Program-made: the position numbers and the translations under genes
Notes under the pieces: model-generated
Databases searched by the model: none
Seen by the model: the letters and a program-made list of their open reading frames with translations, nothing else
Told to the model about the DNA's origin: nothing
Assembly: GCA_002337045.1 (NCBI GenBank)
Contig: DDFF01000002.1
Span: 1-64,000, forward strand
DNA: 64,000 nt
Reading direction: 5' to 3'
Source: Bacteroidetes bacterium UBA1935
Lineage (GTDB): Bacteria > Bacteroidota > Bacteroidia > Chitinophagales > Chitinophagaceae
Shown: one piece after another, positions 54,446-62,972 of the stretch
Position numbering within the stretch: position 1 is the stretch's first letter
How the letters are laid out: the number at the start of each line of letters is the position of its first letter

Positions 54446-54931
54446 GAAAAGTTATCCACATTTGTATTGATTTTAATCTGTCGGTTACTGTTATTTGTGT
54501 TTAAGTGATTGTTTTTTAAGTAGTTATATTGATTGATACTGCTTGTTGTACAACTGTGCATGTATTCTGTAATACATTAAATAGAGTGTCTGAAGCTGAT
54601 ATTTAAGCTGTTTTATAATAAATACACCTCCACTCACTTAAAAATACAACAAATATTATACCCGTTATAACACGGGTGTTCCCAAAACGGGCATGTCTGA
54701 AAAAACAGGTGTAATCTAATGCTGTTATAGGTTTAGGAGATTCTCTGTGCGATTTTCTTGCCTGTCATCTACCCAAAAACGGTATAATAATGATACAGGC
54801 TGCCCTGAATGTAACGGTAGTTTTGGTGCAGGATATCGGAGAAAAAACAGTCGCGACGTTTTGCAGATACCAACAAACCGGAAGCCGAAAAGGAATATAG
54901 AGTAGGCACTCATCATTTAAACAGTACAAAA
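54446..54931. other. AT-rich intergenic region without a credible gene
   Basis: About 490 bases between recA's promoter region and the next gene. I see one short palindrome (ACCCGT-N6-ACGGGT near 54659-54676), one TTGTACAA site, and no convincing reading frame; the minus-strand frame at 54725-54916 has no family features. The next gene's promoter is not obvious. Confidence 0.5.
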
Positions 54932-56791
54932 ATGAAATACGTTATCAAAGGCACGCTGCGTGGCCTGCTTTGCTCAGATTGCTTCATGCACCTTTCTCGG
55001 GTAAGGGTGAGGATATACCAGGCATCGGGAGATAATATCACAGCCGTAGCGGCAGCAGATGCTGCGCAAACTTTTCACCAACTGACAGAAGAAGAGGTGA
55101 AACGCAAAAACAAAATGCTGATTGCTGAAACGACTACAGACAGCGAAGGCAATTACAGTTTTGAACTGGATGAAAAACAGTACAAGGGCGAAGCTTATGA
55201 AATAGACATTGTACTCGATACCAACTTTGGCAAAGAAAAACAAGCTAAAGATGCGAAGGAATACCAGTTCCACATCACCACAAGGCAACCTGAATTCAGG
55301 GAAAGGGATAAAGAACAACGTGCAGTGCTGATAGACTACTGGCGCTACGACATCATTGCTAAATGGTGGTGCCGTATACTGCAACTGCTGGATCTGTGGG
55401 TGATATGCGGACGTGTGGTGGATTGCGAAACCAAACAACCGATACCGGGCGTAAAAGTATCTGCATTTGATGTAGACTGGCTGCAGGACGATCCGTTGGG
55501 CAGTGCGTTTACAGATGCTAACGGTTACTTTAAAATCTACTATACGTCTGACGCATTCAAGCAGACGATACTGAGTCCGTGGCTGAATGTGGAATGGCCT
55601 GCAGGACCTGATATATACTTTAAAATAGAATCATCATCGGGTGCGGTATTGCTGGCAGAAGACCGCAGCATGGGCCACAAACCTGAACGTGAAAACCGTG
55701 GCAATTGTTTCTGTGTAACGCTTTGCGTAAAAGACGGTCCTACATCTACAGAGATACCATGGTTTACCCATGTAGGCAATTACAGCATTACCAACGATAT
55801 AAGTGCTGTAACAGGCCGCACTACACAAAACCGCAGCTTTGCAACAGGTATTGGCTTTGGCTTCTTTGGCAATGTAAAACTGGTGGGCTATGCTACCAAG
55901 CGTGTGCCAACAGCACCGGGCAGTCCGCTGCACTATCGTTTCCGCTACAGCACAGACGGCAGCACATGGCAAAATATTACAGCTACACAAATAACACAGG
56001 CAAGGCTGAAAGTGGCAACACGTATGGTGCCATGGGGTAGTGGTACTGCATTTCAGGATGTGGTGATAGACCCGCTGCAGGCAGCATCTGCACCTGATGC
56101 ACTACCTGTCTTCGACCCGATGAACCCATCTACACCACCGGCAGACCATGTACTGCACCCTGATGCCAACGGCTGGGTACGTGTAGATCAACCTGCATTG
56201 GATAACGGCTTCTACGGACCGCTGATGTGGCTGAACACGAACACCATAGTGCCGGGCGGTGCAGGCGCAAGTGCGGGCGATGCTGCAGGCAACCTGCCAT
56301 CTACACCACGCAACGGACATATTGTACACATCGCCTTCCAGACAACGGACAACCCTGCTACGCACACCAATCCGGGCGACCCTAACTTTAACGAGCAGGT
56401 AATGCAGGCACATATTTATGTAAACAACTGGGGCGAGGTGAGCTTGCTGAAACTGGATGAACTCTTTGCAGGCAGTGGTGGTTGCACACCGGTGAGCGCA
56501 AGTGCTACCGTGCGCTATACTGCAGACCATGAATTGATTGCAGACTGGGGATTGGGTGTTTCTTCGGCAGCAGTACCGGGTGGTATCACCATCAATCACT
56601 CGCTGACGGCAGGTAGTACTGCACGTGGTAATGCGCAGGTATTTAATATGGCTGCACCGGGCGAAACAACGCCGCCATTCAGCGCGTGGCCATCATGTGC
56701 ATACAGCCTTGTACTAACCACAAGACGCAAGCTGACAGATGGTGAAAACAACGACCATGCACGCAGCAACCAGGTAATATTCTGTAAATAA
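54932..56791 (+). CDS. Large beta-rich protein with two transthyretin-like domains, unknown function
   Basis: 619 residues, no signal peptide or membrane helix, so probably cytoplasmic or secreted by a non-Sec route. Residues about 1-105 form a first transthyretin/carboxypeptidase-regulatory-like sandwich (VIKGTLRGLLCSDCFMHL; TTTDSEGNYSFEL), residues about 150-210 a second (VICGRVVDCETKQPIPGVKV; FTDANGYFKIYYTS). The rest is beta-rich with NGHIVHIAFQTTDNP. It lies in the accessory region between recA and the GldM-like gene. I do not recognise a function; structural or cargo protein of a particle is one possibility. Confidence 0.7.
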   Translation: MKYVIKGTLRGLLCSDCFMHLSRVRVRIYQASGDNITAVAAADAAQTFHQLTEEEVKRKNKMLIAETTTDSEGNYSFELDEKQYKGEAYEIDIVLDTNFGKEKQAKDAKEYQFHITTRQPEFRERDKEQRAVLIDYWRYDIIAKWWCRILQLLDLWVICGRVVDCETKQPIPGVKVSAFDVDWLQDDPLGSAFTDANGYFKIYYTSDAFKQTILSPWLNVEWPAGPDIYFKIESSSGAVLLAEDRSMGHKPERENRGNCFCVTLCVKDGPTSTEIPWFTHVGNYSITNDISAVTGRTTQNRSFATGIGFGFFGNVKLVGYATKRVPTAPGSPLHYRFRYSTDGSTWQNITATQITQARLKVATRMVPWGSGTAFQDVVIDPLQAASAPDALPVFDPMNPSTPPADHVLHPDANGWVRVDQPALDNGFYGPLMWLNTNTIVPGGAGASAGDAAGNLPSTPRNGHIVHIAFQTTDNPATHTNPGDPNFNEQVMQAHIYVNNWGEVSLLKLDELFAGSGGCTPVSASATVRYTADHELIADWGLGVSSAAVPGGITINHSLTAGSTARGNAQVFNMAAPGETTPPFSAWPSCAYSLVLTTRRKLTDGENNDHARSNQVIFCK

Positions 56792-56821
56792 CAGTTTCCA
56801 ACAAGGCACTGTTTAATTATG

Positions 56822-56849
56822 ATGCGCCTCCTGTTATCAGGGGGCGTAT
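56822..56849 (+). terminator. Terminator after the 619-residue protein
   Basis: ATGCGCCTCCTG / CAGGGGGCGTAT (two G.U pairs) around TTAT, followed by a T run, 30 bases after the stop. Confidence 0.65.
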
Positions 56850-56851
56850 TA

Positions 56852-57145
56852 TTTTTTCACGCTTTTTCACGGTTTCATGGTGTGTATAGCGTGAAAATCG
56901 TGAAAATCTGTTCCACTCATTCCATGCGTTCCACTTGTTCAGGAAATGGAATAATGGAACACTGGAACAAAACACAGATTCTTGTTCCACTTGTTCTAAT
57001 CCTGTATGCCGGAACACTGGAACAAAACAAACATTCTATTCCACACATTTCACTTGTTGAGGAAATGGAATAATGGAATATTGGAATAAACTGTCCCAAG
57101 TGTCCCATTCGTCCCACAGTATTATATTTTGGGACAGTGGGACAA
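56852..57145. repeat. Left repeat stack A-B1-B2-B3-C next to GldM-like gene
   Basis: In order: A, TTTTCAC units opposed to GTGAAAA units (56852-56908); B1, TTCCA/TGTTCC units opposed to GGAACA (56911-56977); B2 (56981-57025) and B3 (57036-57090) of the same kind; C, TGTCCCA units opposed to GGGACA (57090-57145). Each can form a hairpin. B1 contains a 34-base stretch (56927-56960) repeated as exact reverse complement at 58831-58864 on the other side of the gene; B2 shares 16 bases (56983-56998) with 58793-58808, and C shares 17 (57090-57106) with 58733-58749. Confidence 0.8.
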
Positions 57146-57147
57146 GA

Positions 57148-58638
57148 TTATTCTACCCTGAAGGAAGTAGCAGGTATGTGGTGTGTATTACCATAATTAT
57201 CTGTAGCAATCACATCTGTAATAAATATCCTGTCTCCCGATTGCAATGTATTGGTATTACTAAGTGTATTGCCTTGTATTGTAACAGGCTCTGTATACTT
57301 ATTGCCTGCTCTTATATAGCTGATATCATACTGTTTGATATGATAGATAATATCTACATCTTCATCTTTAGATATAGCAGATAGGGTAGTATGTTGGCTG
57401 ATATATTCTTTGTTGATTGTTCCGTGTTTAATATTTCCTATTGCAACATCAGGCGTGGGTTGTAATACTATGATATGCTTTGCTGCAACAGAAGTGCTTT
57501 TACTGCCATCATTATTTATAGCATCTATATATACCATAAATGATTTTATACCCTTACGTGCTGTTATAGTATAGGTATTATCATTCAGTTTTTTAATAAC
57601 AGCATCTTTACTACGTAGCGATAGTTTATCACTACTATATTCTTCTAAACCAATAGTCATATTGAAAGGAATACCTGCATAGCATTTGTTGGCATTGTCC
57701 AGATGCATGTATATGCCCTTGGGTGCTACATAATATTGGGTTTGCCATGGGTAGATACGAATACTGTCTTTAAAGTCTAAAGTTGCGGTGCCATATAATT
57801 TATACTTTCCTGCATATTTAGGGGTTGTAATGAGTGTAGCAACGCCATTTTCAATCTGAATAATTTTACCTGAGTTATTAGTAATAATAGGATTAATAGC
57901 TTTATTATAATATGCTATACCTGCACTTATTAATACAGGTTCACCTTTGAATGTATATGGTTTTGTTGGAAATACAATTGCTTGAGATGACTCATATCCA
58001 CAAATAAGACAGCCACATTCAGGTAATAGTGCGTATAGCACTATTTGATTTGTATTGACAATATTGTTTTGAAGGGTTCTAATAATAGTAATGAATTCTT
58101 CTTTTGTCTGTCTTGTTTTGAAGAGTTTCTTTGCCCACTCAATAGTTGAATATGTATTGCCCCAATGATAAATAATATCATTTCTAAAATTGTAATAGTA
58201 ATCTGCCGTATTGGGTAGTTTTATCATTGAATCGATACGGGCATTTATTTCAGATTCGATTCTGTTGATGGTTTTATCGTCAAGGGTAATATGTTGGCTG
58301 TTATTGGTATGAGATAAAACATCTCTTTCTATTTTATCTAAGTATTTTATTGCTTCTTGTCTAATGATTGTCGCTATGTGTGCCCTTTTTGAACAACTTG
58401 TGTCCAGACGGCCGCATTCATCTTCTGTTTGCTTTATTTGTATGATTTTTAAACTGCAATTATCGGAACCTACTTTAATGTTTCTGTTCATGCACTCGTG
58501 CAAGGGCATGAAATTTAATTTAGCAGGGATTGGTATTATAGAACCTTGAATAAGAGTAAAACACAGCACCCCATACATCAGCGTAGTAAGGGTAAGCGCA
58601 GATGGCTTATAGTATCGTATTTGTTGTAACAGTGACAA
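57148..58638 (-). CDS. GldM-like protein, orphan, inside mirrored repeat stacks
   Basis: 496 residues from TTG 58638, or 476 from ATG 58578. One N-terminal transmembrane or signal segment (about 17-37), a helical region to about 200, then three beta domains. The C-terminal domain (TPDVAIGNIKHGTINKEYI, SGDRIFITDVIATDNYGN) and the middle one (QTQYYVAPKGIYMHLDN, AGIPFNMTI) follow the pattern of GldM periplasmic domains D2-D4, the shaft of the T9SS/gliding motor. No gldL, gldK or gldN is adjacent. It appears AT-richer than its neighbours. Homology is by pattern recognition, not alignment. Confidence 0.6.
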   Translation of the reverse strand: MSLLQQIRYYKPSALTLTTLMYGVLCFTLIQGSIIPIPAKLNFMPLHECMNRNIKVGSDNCSLKIIQIKQTEDECGRLDTSCSKRAHIATIIRQEAIKYLDKIERDVLSHTNNSQHITLDDKTINRIESEINARIDSMIKLPNTADYYYNFRNDIIYHWGNTYSTIEWAKKLFKTRQTKEEFITIIRTLQNNIVNTNQIVLYALLPECGCLICGYESSQAIVFPTKPYTFKGEPVLISAGIAYYNKAINPIITNNSGKIIQIENGVATLITTPKYAGKYKLYGTATLDFKDSIRIYPWQTQYYVAPKGIYMHLDNANKCYAGIPFNMTIGLEEYSSDKLSLRSKDAVIKKLNDNTYTITARKGIKSFMVYIDAINNDGSKSTSVAAKHIIVLQPTPDVAIGNIKHGTINKEYISQHTTLSAISKDEDVDIIYHIKQYDISYIRAGNKYTEPVTIQGNTLSNTNTLQSGDRIFITDVIATDNYGNTHHIPATSFRVE

Positions 58639-58693
58639 TGGTAGTAATCATTACTAATATACTATTTGTATAACGTGATATCAACTGCATATA

Positions 58694-58937
58694 GTGTCCC
58701 GTTTGTCCCACTGTACCAGACTATAACACTGTGGGACACTTGGGACAGTGTGGGACAAAATCGTTTTGTTCCATGTTCCAAGTATTGAGTAATAGAACAA
58801 GTGGAACACAGACGTTGTGTTTGTTCCAATGTTCCATTATTCCATTTCCTGAACAAGTGGAACGTGTGGAATGTGCGGAAAATATTTTCACACTTTTCAC
58901 GGTTTCGAGATTACCCCTGCGTGAAAATGTGAAAAAA
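58694..58937. repeat. Right repeat stack C'-B2'-B1'-A' next to GldM-like gene
   Basis: Mirror of the left stack: C' TGTCCC/GGGACA hairpin (58694-58757), B2' (58767-58810), B1' (58818-58878) and A' TTTTCAC/GTGAAAA hairpin (58883-58937). B1' holds the 34-base exact inverted copy of the left B1. The order relative to the gene is the same on both sides. Confidence 0.8.
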
Positions 58938-58962
58938 TGAAATGGTATTATTGTGGCTGTAC

Positions 58963-60096
58963 TTACACCATACCCTGTAGCTTGGCAACTACGGTATCTA
59001 CCTCTGCTTTGGTATTGTGCCTGCAGAAGGAGAAACGGATGGGTACAATATCGGCTGCGTTCTCGGGGTACAGTTCTTTTATCACATGGCTGATGCTATT
59101 AGCACCGCTACTGCATGCGCTGCCGCCACTTACACATATGCCTGCCATATCCAGATTGAAGAGCATCATATCAGACTTATCCGTCAGCGGGAAGCCTACG
59201 TTCAATACCGTATACAGGCTGTTGCCCTCAGCATCGCCATTCAGCAGTATGTTGGGGAATGTGTTGCGCAGTTGCGCTATCATGTATTGTTTCAGCTCCA
59301 GTATATATTGGCTGTCTTGCTCGTAGCGTTCGGTAGCCATTTCCAGTGCTTTGGCATAGCCCACAATACCATACAGGTTTTCTGTACCTGCACGCATGTT
59401 GCGTTCCTGTGCGCCACCATTCAGCAGTGGTTGTATTTTTATTTCTTCGTTTACGTAGAGTATGCCCACACCCTTTGGTCCGTGAAACTTGTGTCCTGCA
59501 GAGCTGGCAAAGTGTATATAAATATCGTGCAGGTTGATGGGGTAGTGCCCGATGGTCTGCACCATATCGCAATGGAAGATGGCATTGTATTTACGACACA
59601 ATTCGCCCACGGCTTTTACATCCAGCAGGTTGCCTATCTCGTTATTGGCATGCATCAGGGTAACGAGTGCTTTGTCTGTGCTTGCAGCAAGCAGTTCTTC
59701 AAGGCTCTGCATATCTACATGCCCGTTTGGTGTCAGCTTTACAAAGCTCAGTGCTGCTTGTCCTGTTTTGTGTAGGTACTCAACTGTATGCAGCGTAGCG
59801 TGGTGCTCTATGGGCGATGATATGATGCGTTTGCAACCAAGGTCGCGTACAGAAGCATGTATAGAAGTATTGCTGCTTTCCGTACCGCCCGATGTAAAGA
59901 ATATCTCTCCCGGGTTGGCATGCAATATTCTTGCTACAGACTTTCGGGCATTTTCTATCGCCATTTTGGTTTCCCTGCCATAAGAGTAGATAGACGAAGG
60001 ATTACCAAATTTCTCCGTCATATATGGCATCATTGCACTTAGTACGTCCTGGTCCATTGCAGTAGTAGCTGCATTGTCAAAATATATCCGCTGCAT
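58963..60096 (-). CDS. Cysteine desulfurase (NifS/IscS family)
   Basis: 377 residues from ATG 60096 (MQRIYFDNAATT); the TTG at 60108 is less likely. PLP-binding lysine in SSAGHKFHGPKGVGILY and catalytic cysteine in CVSGGSACSSGANS. It removes sulfur from cysteine for Fe-S or thio-modified tRNA. Located just right of the repeat stack; the rest of a suf or isc operon is not present. Confidence 0.94.
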   Translation of the reverse strand: MQRIYFDNAATTAMDQDVLSAMMPYMTEKFGNPSSIYSYGRETKMAIENARKSVARILHANPGEIFFTSGGTESSNTSIHASVRDLGCKRIISSPIEHHATLHTVEYLHKTGQAALSFVKLTPNGHVDMQSLEELLAASTDKALVTLMHANNEIGNLLDVKAVGELCRKYNAIFHCDMVQTIGHYPINLHDIYIHFASSAGHKFHGPKGVGILYVNEEIKIQPLLNGGAQERNMRAGTENLYGIVGYAKALEMATERYEQDSQYILELKQYMIAQLRNTFPNILLNGDAEGNSLYTVLNVGFPLTDKSDMMLFNLDMAGICVSGGSACSSGANSISHVIKELYPENAADIVPIRFSFCRHNTKAEVDTVVAKLQGMV

Positions 60097-60128
60097 AATC
60101 GGCTGCAAATTTACGGGATAGTAATCAA

Positions 60129-60620
60129 TTATCGTTCGTCTGCCGATGGGCCGAATATACCCGGTACCGGTACATCCAGCAGGCGCAGGTATACACTCAG
60201 CTGTCCGCGGTGGTGTACAATATGTTGCTGTTCGCGATGTAGTATAGCAGTACGTGGCAGGTCGTATATCGTAATATCGCCTCTGCGCAGGCTCCAGTTT
60301 TTAGCCAGGTCTTCGTCTGTAGCATTGCTCAGTGTTGCTGTAGCGCTTTGTATTGCAGCCTCCAGTGTATCCAGTATCTGTTGTCTTGTTTCAGGTATGT
60401 TGGCTACATATGGGTGTACAGCAAAATCATAAAAATCTGTTGTAAGGCAGCGTGTTACAAATTGCGGCAATTCTGCTATATGCATGGCAAGCCTGCCCAG
60501 CGTCATAGACTTTTCGTGTGGTTTCCACGTCAGGCTTTCTTCGGGTACGCGCTCTATGATGCGTCTGTTGGCATCTACAATACTTTTCAGTTGGCCTATA
60601 TATATGTCTGCAAGTTTCAT
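60129..60620 (-). CDS. DinB-family protein
   Basis: 163 residues, four-helix bundle. MTLGRLAMHIAELPQF and HREQQHIVHHRGQLSVYLRLLDVPVPG carry the metal-binding histidines of the DinB/YfiT group, the last motif being typical. Functions in the family include thiol-dependent transferases; substrate unknown. 32 bases upstream of the cysteine desulfurase on the same strand. Confidence 0.85.
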   Translation of the reverse strand: MKLADIYIGQLKSIVDANRRIIERVPEESLTWKPHEKSMTLGRLAMHIAELPQFVTRCLTTDFYDFAVHPYVANIPETRQQILDTLEAAIQSATATLSNATDEDLAKNWSLRRGDITIYDLPRTAILHREQQHIVHHRGQLSVYLRLLDVPVPGIFGPSADER

Positions 60621-60660
60621 GTGTTGTTTTTTTCAGGTTGCAATGTCAGATTATTTTTTC

Positions 60661-60679
60661 AGTGATGATTATCATTATT
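60661..60679. promoter_or_regulatory. Fur-box-like site upstream of porin gene
   Basis: The 14-base core ATGATTATCATTAT (60665-60678) differs by one base from the matching part of the Fur consensus GATAATGATAATCATTATC. It lies 32 bases upstream of the porin ATG at 60711. Confidence 0.4.
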
Positions 60680-60710
60680 GTTAATGGAGCAATCAACTTA
60701 TTTTTAGGGC

Positions 60711-61778
60711 ATGAGGCGGATAATCATAGCATTATTATCATTTGGCACAATGCATACATATGCACAATTGCCCGAAGGGCTGAAGCTATCGGCATACGGA
60801 GAGGTGTACTATGGCTACGATTTTAACGAACCGCAAGACCACAACCGCCCCGACCATATTGTATCATATGGCAGGCACAACGAGGTGAATCTGAACCTTG
60901 CCTACCTGAAAGCCGCCTACGAGAGTAAGCATGTAAGGGGGAATATAGCCTTGATGACGGGTACCTATAGTAATGCCAATTATGCAGCAGAGCCGGGTGT
61001 ACTGAAAAACATACTGGAGGCAAATGCAGGGGTAAAGCTCAGCAGAAAGCAGGAACTGTGGGTAGATGCGGGCATCATGCCATCGCACATAGGGCTGGAG
61101 AGTGCAGTGGGAAAAGATAACCGTACCCTGACACGCAGCCTGATGGCTGATAATTCTCCATATTTTGAAACAGGTGTACGCCTGAGCTATAAAAGTAAAA
61201 ATGAGAAATGGTATGCTGCATTGCTATACCTGAATGGCTGGCAAAACATACAACGCAAGCCCGCCAACAATACACCCGCATCTGGCTTACAGCTTACCTA
61301 TACACCGTCAGACAAGCTGACCATCAACTACAGCAATATTGTATGCAATAACGAGCCCGACAGTCTGAGAAGATGGCGTTGGTATCACAATTTCTATGCA
61401 GTATACAAACCTGCCAAACGATGGGAAGTAGCAGCAGCCTACGATATAGGTGCAGAGCAAGTAACAAAGGGGGATAATGCTTACGGACTATGGTACAGCC
61501 CTGCACTGATACTAAGATATGCAGCAAGCAAGAAGATAGCCATTGCTGCCCGTTGCGAGTATTATGACGATTACTATGGGTTGATGATACGTGGTGCTAC
61601 ATTCCGTCAGTTCCGCACATGGGGCAATAGCCTGGGTTTAGACTACAGCATCAGCAAGCATGCCATGTTTCGTATAGAAGGTAAATACTATAGCAGTGGA
61701 CTATTTGTATTTGCCAAATACGGTATGCCTGTAAAGAACAATCTGGTAACTACGGCTGCGCTATGTGTTTGGTTCTGA
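60711..61778 (+). CDS. Outer-membrane beta-barrel porin (OmpL/BBP2-like)
   Basis: 355 residues with a signal peptide (MRRIIIALLSFGTMHTYAQ). Beta-barrel strand pattern throughout, with PDHIVSYGRHNEVNLNLAYL and MPSHIGLESAVGKDNRTLTRS, both typical of the putative beta-barrel porin-2 group. C-terminal residue is F. Forms a pore for small solutes in the outer membrane. A Fur-box-like site upstream suggests iron control. Its last 18 bases overlap the convergent 203-residue gene. Confidence 0.82.
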   Translation: MRRIIIALLSFGTMHTYAQLPEGLKLSAYGEVYYGYDFNEPQDHNRPDHIVSYGRHNEVNLNLAYLKAAYESKHVRGNIALMTGTYSNANYAAEPGVLKNILEANAGVKLSRKQELWVDAGIMPSHIGLESAVGKDNRTLTRSLMADNSPYFETGVRLSYKSKNEKWYAALLYLNGWQNIQRKPANNTPASGLQLTYTPSDKLTINYSNIVCNNEPDSLRRWRWYHNFYAVYKPAKRWEVAAAYDIGAEQVTKGDNAYGLWYSPALILRYAASKKIAIAARCEYYDDYYGLMIRGATFRQFRTWGNSLGLDYSISKHAMFRIEGKYYSSGLFVFAKYGMPVKNNLVTTAALCVWF

Positions 61779-62372
61779 TCCCCAAATAATCAGAGTAATT
61801 AATATGGCTGTGATAGTTAGCCAGATAATAAGAGGAGCGGTTATAGACTTAGCTCTGTACTCAATACCATTACCTAAATGCTTTTTCCAAAGCTGCTTCA
61901 TTAAGATAAATGAACCCAATATGTTTAGTGGTAGAGCTATGTTTGCTTTTACTGTATTCGCCAGTATGATTACCAGTATTGTATATGATATACCAATGGC
62001 TAATACTTGTGCAGCTACACTTTTTTTACCTGCATTTCTAAGGTTGTGAAATAATAATAACGCACCTGCGAGTGTACCAAAGAAAAATGCAAAGCCGCTT
62101 ACTGCATCTTCTGAGTAATACAGAGGGGCAGAAGGATCTGTAACAACCTTGTTTTTCAGCTTTTGGGGCTTTCCCGAAGTTGGTATGCTTTCTTCTTGTA
62201 TAGGTTCTGAGGTTGATGCATTATCAATCGTAGACGTATTAATTCCTCTCTTCTCAAGTTCATTAATAGCCGCTGCAACAGCTTCGGGTCTGTACCTTTT
62301 AGACTCGGTTAAATATTTTCTGAGTTCGTCCTCAGATTTATTTTCCATTAGGGCTACAAAGTCAATTTCCAT
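61761..62372 (-). CDS. Membrane protein with N-terminal helical domain, unknown function
   Basis: 203 residues. Residues 1-45 form a soluble helical domain (RYRPEAVAAAINELEKRG) also seen at the N-terminus of several unrelated Bacteroidota proteins. After a linker rich in Ser/Pro, four transmembrane helices run from about 88 to 195. No signal peptide. Convergent overlap of 18 bases with the porin gene. 14 bases after trmH-like gene on the same strand. Confidence 0.65.
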   Translation of the reverse strand: MEIDFVALMENKSEDELRKYLTESKRYRPEAVAAAINELEKRGINTSTIDNASTSEPIQEESIPTSGKPQKLKNKVVTDPSAPLYYSEDAVSGFAFFFGTLAGALLLFHNLRNAGKKSVAAQVLAIGISYTILVIILANTVKANIALPLNILGSFILMKQLWKKHLGNGIEYRAKSITAPLIIWLTITAILITLIIWGSEPNT

Positions 62373-62386
62373 GATGACTAAATTAG

Positions 62387-62908
62387 TTATTTACGTACCA
62401 TTTCCCAAAGCACCACACCCATGCTTACAGATATATTTAGGGAGTGTTTGCTGCCGAATTGAGGTATCTCTATGCAACCATCTGCCATAGCCATCACGTC
62501 GTCGTTTACGCCGCTTACCTCGTTGCCAAATACCAGTGCCACACGTTCATTGTTCCATTGCAAAGTATTGAGCATGGTACTGTTATGTGCCTGCTCTACG
62601 GCATATATTTTGCACCCAAGTGTTTTGGCGTGGTTTACGGCATCCATCGTGGTTTCAAAATGTTTCCAGCTTACCGTTTCTGTAGCGCCAAGGGCTGTTT
62701 TATGTATATCGCGATGCGGTGGGGTAGGTGTATAGCCGCAGAGGTATAACGCCTCTATGGCAAATGCATCGCCCGTACGAAAGGCACTGCCCACATTGTG
62801 CATGCTGCGTACATCGTCCATTATCACTATCACCGGATGCTTTTCGGCAGCTTTCATTTCATCTGCACTCAGGCGTTCCAACTCGTCCATCGATTTTTTG
62901 GTAAACAT
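62387..62908 (-). CDS. TrmH/SpoU-family RNA methyltransferase
   Basis: 173 residues from ATG 62908 (MFTKKSMDELERLS). SPOUT signatures: RSMHNVGSAFRTGDAF, LVFGNEVSGVND and IPQFGSKHSLNISVSMGVVLWE, which make the knotted SAM site. It 2'-O-methylates a ribose in tRNA or rRNA. TATCTTTG on the minus strand ends 5 bases before the start, so its transcript may have almost no leader. Confidence 0.93.
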   Translation of the reverse strand: MFTKKSMDELERLSADEMKAAEKHPVIVIMDDVRSMHNVGSAFRTGDAFAIEALYLCGYTPTPPHRDIHKTALGATETVSWKHFETTMDAVNHAKTLGCKIYAVEQAHNSTMLNTLQWNNERVALVFGNEVSGVNDDVMAMADGCIEIPQFGSKHSLNISVSMGVVLWEMVRK

Positions 62909-62912
62909 GCCG

Positions 62913-62920
62913 CAAAGATA
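62913..62920 (-). promoter_or_regulatory. TrmH promoter -7 box
   Basis: CAAAGATA on the plus strand is TATCTTTG on the minus strand; it stands 5 bases from the ATG. Confidence 0.45.
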
Positions 62921-62947
62921 TGATTGGCTGCAAATTCTCAAATTCCT

Positions 62948-62955
62948 TATATTTG
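62948..62955 (+). promoter_or_regulatory. clpS promoter -7 box (TATATTTG)
   Basis: TATATTTG with TTG at 62924-62926 (21-base spacer); ATG at 62973. Confidence 0.55.
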
Positions 62956-62972
62956 CAAAAAATTACAAGTAA

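Noticed and set aside
54725..54916. 63-residue minus-strand frame in the gap after recA
   Set aside because: No signal, domain or start context; composition does not look like a gene.
56911..57090. Possible CRISPR-like array
   Set aside because: Units are short, vary in sequence, are palindromically arranged and have no uniform spacers; no cas genes are near.
57090..57145. C hairpin as a simple Rho-independent terminator of the GldM-like gene
   Set aside because: No T run follows on the minus strand, and the same structure occurs on the upstream side of the gene, so termination alone does not explain it.
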